Assembly: GCA_024401295.1 (NCBI GenBank)
Contig: JAKSLG010000006.1
Coordinates: 1-64,000, forward strand
Direction of reading: 5' to 3'
DNA length: 64,000 nt
DNA from: Bacteroidales bacterium
Lineage (GTDB): Bacteria; Bacteroidota; Bacteroidia; Bacteroidales; Marinilabiliaceae
A program made the position numbers and the translations under genes. The notes beneath the pieces were generated by a model, which searched no databases, was not told the origin of the DNA, and saw nothing but the letters and a program-made list of their open reading frames with translations. Below, in pieces: positions 58,408 to 64,000 of the stretch (positions are counted from its first letter, which is position 1; every line of letters begins with the position of its first letter).

Positions 58408-58444
58408 TAAAATGATTTCCAACAACCGATAATAACCACTCACC

Positions 58445-61108
58445 ATGAGCGACGAGATAAATGACAGCCAGGACGAACTCGAAAACAGCGAAAGCCTTGA
58501 CGAGAACACTCCACTTGACGACAATACTGATGACATTGTCGAAGATGACGGCCTTGCTCCATTGTGGAACGACGAGATAGTAAAGCACAGCCAGCTCCAC
58601 GGTATGTTCAAATCGTGGTTTCTCGACTATGCCTCTTACGTTATTCTCGAACGTGCCGTACCACATCTCAACGATGGTCTGAAGCCAGTACAACGACGTG
58701 TGCTCCACTCGATGAACCGCATGGAGGACGGACGCTTCAACAAAGTAGCAAACATCGTGGGTCACACCATGCAGTTTCACCCTCATGGTGATGCATCAAT
58801 CAAAGAAGCTCTCGTCGGTCTTGGACAAAAGGAACTACTTGTCGACACTCAGGGTAACTGGGGTAACATACTCACAGGCGACGATGCTGCTGCTGGACGA
58901 TATATAGAGGCGCGACTTACTAAGTTTGCTCTCGATGTTGTCTTTAACCCTAAGACTACCATCTGGAAACAGTCGTACGATGGACGAAACGAAGAGCCAG
59001 TCACTCTACCAGTTAAGTTTCCTCTGCTTCTTGCACAGGGCGTTGAAGGTATTGCCGTAGGTCTTGCTTCAAAGATTCTGCCTCACAACTTCAACGAGCT
59101 TATCGACGCATCTATCGCATATCTCAAGGGAGAGTCGTTCGAACTATATCCAGACTTCCCTACTGGTGGTTCTATCGATGTATCGCGCTACAACGACGGA
59201 CTGCGTGGTGGTGTAGTACGTGTGCGTGCTAAGATCAACAAGATTGACGCCAAGACACTTGCAATAACAGAGATACCATTCAGCAAGACAACAGAATCGC
59301 TCATCGACTCAATACTAAAAGTCAACGAGAAGAAAATCAAGATAAAGAAGATAGATGACAAGACCGCCGCAACGGCCAACATCGTCATAACACTTCCACC
59401 AGGTGCTTCGCCAGACAAGACAATCGATGCGCTCTATGCGTTCACCGACTGCGAGCTCAACATCTCGCCAAACGCCTGCGTCATCTATGAGAACAAACCT
59501 CACTTCATGGGTGTCAGCGAAATTCTCAAGCACAACGCAGACCAGACCGTAGATCTTCTCAAGCAGGAACTTGAAATAAAGCTCAACGAGCTGGAACACC
59601 AGTGGCACATGCTCTCGCTCGAAAAGATATTCATCGAAGAGCGTATATATAAGGACAAGAGATTCGAAGAGGCTCACAACAACGACGAAGCATGTGAGTA
59701 TATCGACGAGCGACTGACACCATACTATCCTCAGTTTATCCGTGCAGTAACCAAGGAAGACATCTTACATCTTCTCGACATCAAGATGGCCCGAATACTT
59801 CGATTCAACTCAGATGCTGCAGAGGAGAAACTCGTCGCACTTAAAGAGGAAATGGAACGTGTCAAAAACGACATCGAGCATATCATCGATTTCTCTATCG
59901 ACTATTTCAAGCGAATCAAGAAGCAGTATGGCAAAGACCACCCTCGCCTCACCGAGATCCGTTCTTTCGACAATATCGATTCAACAAAGGTTGCCGTCCG
60001 CAACGCCAAGCTCTATCTCGACCGCGAAGACGGCTTCATGGGCTACGGACTCAAGAAAGGCGATTTTATCTGCGACTGCTCCGACATCGACGATGTCATC
60101 CTCTTCTACGAAGACGGACGATTCGTTGTCAAGAAGATTGACACCAAGCTCAACGTTGGAACAGGCGTAATCCACATCGCCATATTCAAGAAAAACGACA
60201 ACCGAACTATATACCATGCCGCATACACCGACGGCGAGACCGGCACGGCATTCGTCAAACGATTTGCCGTTACAGGCATTACTCGTGACAAGGAATACTA
60301 CTTCATCACAGAGCACAAAAAGAGCAAACTCCACTACTTCAGTGCCAATCCTAACGGCGAAGGCGAGCTCCTCAAAGTACTTCTCAAACCAAAACTCAAG
60401 ATGAAGAACCTTGTCTTTGAGTATGATATGGCATCGTTGGCAGTCAAGGGTCGTAGTGCACGAGGCAACATGCTCTCTAAGCACGAGATTCACAAAGTTG
60501 CCCTCAAGCAAAAAGGCGGCAGCACACTCGGCGGTCGCAAAGTATGGTTCGAGCCAGAGACACTGCGCCTCAACCCAGACGGACATGGAACCTTGCTTGG
60601 TGACTTCAACCCATCAGACATGATTCTCATCATCAACAGCAAGGGCGAAGCTATCACCACAGGATTCAACTTCGAACAACATTTTGACGACAACATCTTG
60701 CGAATCGAGAAATATGACGCGCGCAAGACTTGGACTGCCGTCTACTATGATGCCGAAGCAAAATCATACTATATCAAACGCTTCAAGATAGAGATAGACA
60801 AAAAGCCACAATCCATAATTGGTGAATCGCCAAAGTCAAAACTCGTGCTTTTCTCTGACGAAGATCATGCACGCATAGAATTGACTTATGGCGGTGGCGA
60901 CAAATGGCGCCAGAAAGAGGAAATCGACGCATTTGAGTTCATCGGCGAAAAGAGTATCAAGGCAAAAGGCAAGCGCGTAACACAATATGAAGTGGGTAAA
61001 TTCACCGAACTTGAACCACTCATTCCGACCGTACGCGACGACGCATCTGAAATCGGAAACGACGATAACGACAACACAGAACCGGAAGAAGAGGCGAAAC
61101 TTTTCTGA
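58445..61108 (+). CDS. parC: DNA topoisomerase IV subunit A
   Basis: This is the DNA cleavage and rejoining subunit. Its 887 residues begin with an acidic segment (1-40), then the winged-helix breakage domain with the quinolone-region-like 'HPHGDASI' and the catalytic Tyr153 in 'AGRYIEARL'. A tower and coiled-coil region and a C-terminal beta-pinwheel domain (about 500-850) follow. The tail is acidic. The GyrA-box for negative supercoiling is not clearly visible, in keeping with topo IV. It is co-transcribed with parE. Confidence 0.92.
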   Translation: MSDEINDSQDELENSESLDENTPLDDNTDDIVEDDGLAPLWNDEIVKHSQLHGMFKSWFLDYASYVILERAVPHLNDGLKPVQRRVLHSMNRMEDGRFNKVANIVGHTMQFHPHGDASIKEALVGLGQKELLVDTQGNWGNILTGDDAAAGRYIEARLTKFALDVVFNPKTTIWKQSYDGRNEEPVTLPVKFPLLLAQGVEGIAVGLASKILPHNFNELIDASIAYLKGESFELYPDFPTGGSIDVSRYNDGLRGGVVRVRAKINKIDAKTLAITEIPFSKTTESLIDSILKVNEKKIKIKKIDDKTAATANIVITLPPGASPDKTIDALYAFTDCELNISPNACVIYENKPHFMGVSEILKHNADQTVDLLKQELEIKLNELEHQWHMLSLEKIFIEERIYKDKRFEEAHNNDEACEYIDERLTPYYPQFIRAVTKEDILHLLDIKMARILRFNSDAAEEKLVALKEEMERVKNDIEHIIDFSIDYFKRIKKQYGKDHPRLTEIRSFDNIDSTKVAVRNAKLYLDREDGFMGYGLKKGDFICDCSDIDDVILFYEDGRFVVKKIDTKLNVGTGVIHIAIFKKNDNRTIYHAAYTDGETGTAFVKRFAVTGITRDKEYYFITEHKKSKLHYFSANPNGEGELLKVLLKPKLKMKNLVFEYDMASLAVKGRSARGNMLSKHEIHKVALKQKGGSTLGGRKVWFEPETLRLNPDGHGTLLGDFNPSDMILIINSKGEAITTGFNFEQHFDDNILRIEKYDARKTWTAVYYDAEAKSYYIKRFKIEIDKKPQSIIGESPKSKLVLFSDEDHARIELTYGGGDKWRQKEEIDAFEFIGEKSIKAKGKRVTQYEVGKFTELEPLIPTVRDDASEIGNDDNDNTEPEEEAKLF

Positions 61109-61127
61109 TGGACAGGATGACAATACC

Positions 61128-61289
61128 ATGCAAGAAACAGCATGTAAATTCGCGGAAAGGAGCTACAGAGACAAAGATTGGCAAGGCTGCAATAAAGCCT
61201 TAAAACGAAATCCTTTTGTTGAAAAAAACAGAACTTTTGAAGAAGAATTTACGCTATTTGCAGTATTCGTTAACGAAATCGGAAAATAA
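61128..61289 (+). CDS. Possible small protein after parC
   Basis: A 53-codon frame starts 19 nt after parC. The product is polar and helical-looking ('FAERSYRDKDWQGCNKALKRN', with a Glu/Phe-rich end) and has no recognised motif or signal peptide. It could be a real small gene, a remnant, or chance. Its stop is just before the -7 box of the next gene. Confidence 0.25.
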   Translation: MQETACKFAERSYRDKDWQGCNKALKRNPFVEKNRTFEEEFTLFAVFVNEIGK

Positions 61290-61294
61290 TTGAT

Positions 61295-61302
61295 TACATT
61301 TG
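61295..61302 (+). promoter_or_regulatory. Probable -7 box for the beta-barrel gene
   Basis: TACATTTG matches the consensus, 40 nt before the ATG. No TTG at the expected -33 distance. Confidence 0.45.
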
Positions 61303-61342
61303 CACGTTCAAAAAAATAAAACAAAGACACAATACAAGAGCA

Positions 61343-62098
61343 ATGAAGAAATTTTTGTTCTCAATAATCGCCTTCACATTTGCATTCGGCGCTAAGGCAC
61401 AATTAGCAGAGACTCCAAGCAGCATCACGCCACAGGAGCGCATTGTCGTGACAAAGCCTGTTGAATTTCATTATGGTTTCAAGGCCGGACTTAACTTGAC
61501 AACGTACGACAGTGACTGTGACGACTTCCAGGCACGCTTTGGTCAGTTCGGTTTCCTCTGCCGTTGGCAATTCAAGAACTGGGCAATTCAGCCAGAACTT
61601 CATTACGCAACGATGGGTGTGCGTTCTGTTGAGCATATGATGAGAAAACGCGACAACGAAGCTGACACTTGGGGCACAGACCGCAAGGATGCCATCGACT
61701 TCCGTCTCAAGATGAAAATGACTACAAAGAACATACAGATGCCTATCAACTTCAAGTGGTATCTGCCTATTCAGAGTCTTCATGGCATCAATATCCAGGC
61801 TGGTCCAACACTCAGCGTACAGTTCAACTACGACGTATCTATCAGCGGATCGCCAGCCGGTCTTCTTGCTGATCCAGCAATCGGTATCGCAAACGGCAAC
61901 AAGCGTGAATTCGCACACGACATGAACCGATTCACAGTACTCGGTAATGTAGGTGCCGGCTACGATTCACCATCGGGCATCGGTGTTGACTTGCGTTGGT
62001 GCACAGGCTTGACACCTGTTTTCAAAGGCGAAAAGCAAAAGGCTTTCACAAACTGCCACGATCGTCTTTGGGTCATCGCCTTCACATATGTATTCTAA
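61343..62098 (+). CDS. Outer-membrane beta-barrel protein (PorT-like)
   Basis: The 251-residue protein has a signal peptide (1-19, 'FGAKAQ') and the alternating pattern of an eight-stranded beta-barrel: 'FHYGFKAGLNLTTYD', 'QFGFLCRWQFKNWAIQPELHYA' broken by variation, 'IQMPINFKWYLP', 'INIQAGPTLSVQF', 'GVDLRWCTGLTPVF'. The final residue is Phe ('FTYVF'), typical for outer-membrane insertion. It resembles the OMP_b-brl_2 or PorT group of Bacteroidetes. PorT proper has a role in T9SS, but many relatives do not, so the role is open. Confidence 0.85.
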   Translation: MKKFLFSIIAFTFAFGAKAQLAETPSSITPQERIVVTKPVEFHYGFKAGLNLTTYDSDCDDFQARFGQFGFLCRWQFKNWAIQPELHYATMGVRSVEHMMRKRDNEADTWGTDRKDAIDFRLKMKMTTKNIQMPINFKWYLPIQSLHGINIQAGPTLSVQFNYDVSISGSPAGLLADPAIGIANGNKREFAHDMNRFTVLGNVGAGYDSPSGIGVDLRWCTGLTPVFKGEKQKAFTNCHDRLWVIAFTYVF

Positions 62099-62123
62099 TC
62101 GAATCGTATAAACAAGATAATAC

Positions 62124-62165
62124 AAAGCGAGTGGTCATATAAAACTGACCGCTCGTTGCTTTTTA
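62124..62165 (+). terminator. Terminator after the beta-barrel gene
   Basis: GAGTGGTCA pairs with TGACCGCTC (one G-T) around an 8-nt loop. Outer AAAGC / GCTTT pairs follow after a small bulge, then T residues. Confidence 0.8.
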
Positions 62166-62201
62166 GTTAACAACACACATTTTATAATAGCATAAAATCT
62201 C

Positions 62202-63302
62202 ATGGCACTTCAATGCGGCATCGTCGGATTGCCAAACGTGGGCAAATCTACACTTTTCAACTGTTTGTCAAACGCAAAGGCCCAGTCGGCCAATTTCCCA
62301 TTCTGTACGATTGAACCAAACGTCGGTGTAATCACCGTACCAGATAAACGCCTTGAGGTTCTCGACTCTATGGTACACCCAGCCCGAGTCGTTCCAACAA
62401 ACGTTGAAATCGTTGATATTGCAGGTCTTGTCAAAGGCGCGAGCCGTGGCGAAGGTCTTGGCAATAAATTCCTTGCCAACATAAGAGAGACAGATGCCAT
62501 TATTCATGTTCTCCGTTGTTTCGACGATGACAACATCACACACGTCGACGGCTCTGTTGATCCGGTTCGCGACAAGGAAGTCATCGACCTCGAATTACAA
62601 CTCAAAGACCTCGAAACTGTTGAACAGCGCATTGCAAAATGCGAAAAACAGGCAATCAGCGGCAAAGATGCCGACGCCAAGAAGCAGCTCGACATCCTTC
62701 TGCGTTTCAAAGAGGCTCTCGAAGCAGGAAAGAGCGCACGTTCGGTCGAACTTTCTGAACCAGAAGAAAAACTTGCAAAAGGCTTTTTCCTTCTCACATC
62801 GAAGCCTGTAATGTATGTCTGCAACGTCGATGAATTGTCGGTTGTCAACGGCAACAAGTACGTAGAAGCAGTTCGCGAAGCCGTCAAGGACGAAAATGCA
62901 GAAATCATCATTCTTGCAGCTCAGACAGAGTCTGAAATTGCAGAACTTGAGACATACGAAGAGCGACAGATGTTCCTTGAAGATCTTGGATTGAAAGAGT
63001 CTGGCGTTGTAAAACTCATCCGCTCGGCATACAGCCTCCTCAACTTGAAGACATACTTCACGGTTGGTCCGGACGAAGTACGAGCATGGACATTCCACAA
63101 TGGCTATACAGCACCACAGGCAGCGGGTGTTATCCACACAGACTTTGAAAAAGGCTTTATCCGCGCAGAAGTGATTAAATATGACGACTTTGTGAAACTC
63201 GGATCCGAATCGGCATGCCGCGATGCAGGAAAACTCGGCATTGAAGGAAAGGATTATCTCGTTCAGGACGGAGATATCATGCATTTCCGCTTCAATGTAT
63301 AG
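62202..63302 (+). CDS. ychF: Redox-regulated ATPase YchF
   Basis: YchF (Obg family, OLA1 in eukaryotes) binds ribosomes and hydrolyses ATP better than GTP. It has 366 residues, the usual length. G1 'GLPNVGKST' is at 9-17, 'DIAGLVKGAS' is G3, and the usual NKxD is replaced by 'NVDE' near residue 207, as expected for ATP preference. A TGS domain fills the C-terminus (about 283-366), with 'RAWTFHNGYTAPQAAGVIH'. The end 'MHFRFNV' is typical. No clear promoter was seen, and a terminator separates it from the gene before. Confidence 0.97.
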   Translation: MALQCGIVGLPNVGKSTLFNCLSNAKAQSANFPFCTIEPNVGVITVPDKRLEVLDSMVHPARVVPTNVEIVDIAGLVKGASRGEGLGNKFLANIRETDAIIHVLRCFDDDNITHVDGSVDPVRDKEVIDLELQLKDLETVEQRIAKCEKQAISGKDADAKKQLDILLRFKEALEAGKSARSVELSEPEEKLAKGFFLLTSKPVMYVCNVDELSVVNGNKYVEAVREAVKDENAEIIILAAQTESEIAELETYEERQMFLEDLGLKESGVVKLIRSAYSLLNLKTYFTVGPDEVRAWTFHNGYTAPQAAGVIHTDFEKGFIRAEVIKYDDFVKLGSESACRDAGKLGIEGKDYLVQDGDIMHFRFNV

Positions 63303-63342
63303 TGCTTTTTTTGATTATTCGTCATAAAAAATAACGAGAGGT

Positions 63343-63373
63343 TTTGCATTTCGGAAAAAAAAATCTAATTTTG
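63343..63373 (+). promoter_or_regulatory. Promoter of tRNA-Cys
   Basis: TTTG (63343-63346), 19 nt, TAATTTTG (63366-63373). The mature tRNA begins 22 nt after the -7 box. Confidence 0.78.
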
Positions 63374-63395
63374 CACTCGGAAATCAAAACCAGAT

Positions 63396-63467
63396 GGTCG
63401 GTTGGATGAGTGGCTTAGTCACCGGTCTGCAAAACCGTCTACAGCGGTTCGAATCCGCTACCGACCT
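63396..63467 (+). tRNA. tRNA-Cys (anticodon GCA)
   Basis: A cloverleaf can be drawn. The acceptor stem is GGTCGGT / ACCGACC, the anticodon loop is CTGCAAA with anticodon GCA, the T arm is AGCGG-TTCGAAT-CCGCT, and the discriminator base is T73, which is typical of tRNA-Cys. The D stem is short. The outermost anticodon-stem pair is a C-T mismatch. CCA is not encoded. Confidence 0.92.
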
Positions 63468-63468
63468 C

Positions 63469-63498
63469 AAAAGGTTGCCTAAACGGCAACCTTTTTTT
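63469..63498 (+). terminator. Terminator after tRNA-Cys
   Basis: AAAAGGTTGCC pairs with GGCAACCTTTT around TAAAC, followed by more T residues. It starts 2 nt after the tRNA. Confidence 0.9.
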
Positions 63499-63572
63499 CT
63501 TTATATACGAATAAAGCCTACGGCCTGAAGAATAAAAGCCCGACACATAATGGAAAATGGCAAAAATTGCAT

Positions 63573-63580
63573 TACCTTTG
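63573..63580 (+). promoter_or_regulatory. Probable -7 box for tRNA-Arg
   Basis: TACCTTTG matches the consensus. The tRNA starts 85 nt downstream, an unusually long 5' leader for a tRNA. No TTG is at the expected -33 distance. Confidence 0.4.
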
Positions 63581-63664
63581 CATTGTCATTTACTCATCAT
63601 CTTTACTCCATCAACGACCTCGCATGGCGTAAATATCGAGCAAGTGTCTGATTGACAACAAAAT

Positions 63665-63736
63665 GGTCTCATAGTTCAAGGGATAGAACGAAAGTTTCCT
63701 AAACTTTAGATTCGAGTTCGAGTCTCGGTGGGACCA
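63665..63736 (+). tRNA. tRNA-Arg (anticodon CCT)
   Basis: The acceptor stem is GGTCTCA / TGGGACC (one G-T), the D arm is GTTC / GAAC, the anticodon stem is AAAGT / ACTTT with loop TTCCTAA (anticodon CCT, reads AGG), the T arm is CGAG-TTCGAGT-CTCG and the discriminator base is A. CCA is not encoded. Confidence 0.92.
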
Positions 63737-63739
63737 CGC

Positions 63740-63770
63740 AAAAAAGAGAGGCCATGCCTCTCTTTTTTTT
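63740..63770 (+). terminator. Terminator after tRNA-Arg
   Basis: AAAAAAGAGAGGC pairs with GCCTCTCTTTTTT around a CAT loop, followed by further T residues. Confidence 0.92.
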
Positions 63771-63790
63771 ACATTATAACATTATAAAAA

Positions 63791-64000
63791 ATGAGCACAT
63801 TTGACACAATAATCCTCATTCTTGCCGTTGCGTCGTTTCTGATAGGCATGCGCAAGGGACTAATCAGAGAGCTATCAGGATTGCTATGCTTCGCCGTCGG
63901 CGTATATGGCGCCGTTCATTTCAGCGGATACACCGAACAATTTATCCTTGAACGATTCGACATTAGCGGTGCCGGAATCATCAGTTTCTGCCTGACTCTT
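63791..64000 (+). CDS. CvpA family membrane protein (3' end outside window)
   Basis: The first 70 codons are present. The start 'FDTIILILAVASFLIGMRKGLIREL' followed by 'GLLCFAVGVYGA' is the typical opening of CvpA (colicin V production) proteins: two membrane helices joined by a basic loop with 'KGL-RE'. Family members are inner-membrane proteins with about four helices, and later work links them to envelope stress. The gene runs off the window. No -7 box lies between the tRNA-Arg terminator and the ATG. Confidence 0.85.
   Translation, partial: MSTFDTIILILAVASFLIGMRKGLIRELSGLLCFAVGVYGAVHFSGYTEQFILERFDISGAGIISFCLTL

Noticed and set aside
56497-61108. DNA gyrase instead of topoisomerase IV
   Set aside because: ParE length (636 aa), no clear GyrA-box in the partner and the adjacent ParE-ParC order favour topo IV, although the two enzymes cannot be separated with full certainty by eye.

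Overview
The window looks like chromosome from an anaerobic member of the Bacteroidales (Bacteroidetes). The evidence is: two secreted giants ending in type IX secretion (T9SS/Por) C-terminal sorting domains, GSCFA, DUF4837 and PorT-like proteins, a glycogen cluster made of archaeal-type debranching enzyme, glycosyltransferase, GH57 and GT35 phosphorylase, a 2-oxoacid:ferredoxin oxidoreductase, and many promoters of the Bacteroidetes type (TTTG, 19-20 nt, TAnnTTTG). Shine-Dalgarno sequences are weak or absent, as is usual in this phylum. I cannot place it to genus. No IS element, prophage, CRISPR array, rRNA or replication origin was seen.

Layout. 1-3771: end of an F-type ATP synthase operon (c, b, delta, alpha, gamma), closed by a bidirectional terminator. 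3849-5984: rsgA and a divergent GSCFA gene. 6068-13286: four-gene alpha-glucan (glycogen) operon behind a near-consensus promoter. 13367-14674: an AT-rich accessory island with its own promoter, a folded 5' leader and one gene joining two helix-turn-helix repeats to a probable PD-(D/E)XK nuclease. 14675-19605: leuS, a DUF4837 lipoprotein and pdxA. 19879-23466: a TraB/GumN protein, an ABC ATPase, two related membrane proteins and a GntR regulator, which look like one self-regulated unit. 23547-26033 (minus): rseP and a LysM lytic transglycosylase. 26161-27027: membrane-anchored coiled-coil protein.

27317-31450 (minus): BspA-like leucine-rich-repeat T9SS cargo. 31644-32873 (minus): AmpG-like MFS transporter. 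32953-37527 (minus): rimP-nusA-infB with a strong promoter and two hairpins in the leader. 37849-47926: a small acidic protein followed directly by a 3,277-residue T9SS cargo. 48214-50496 (minus): TPR/SpoIIE phosphatase. 50600-53067 (minus): lepA and a small exported protein. 53227-56118 (minus): korB and korA. 56497-61108: topoisomerase IV parE and parC. 61343-63302: outer-membrane beta-barrel protein and ychF. 63396-63736: tRNA-Cys(GCA) and tRNA-Arg(CCT). 63791 to the end: start of a CvpA-family gene.

Most of the window is housekeeping. The parts least explained by known families are the HTH-nuclease gene with its folded leader (13367-14430), the small protein/giant surface protein pair (37787-47926), the TraB-ABC-GntR cluster with an inverted repeat over its likely transcription start, the GH57 protein with an apparent Asp-to-Asn change and a histone-like tail, and a 22-nt element shared by two distant 5' regions.
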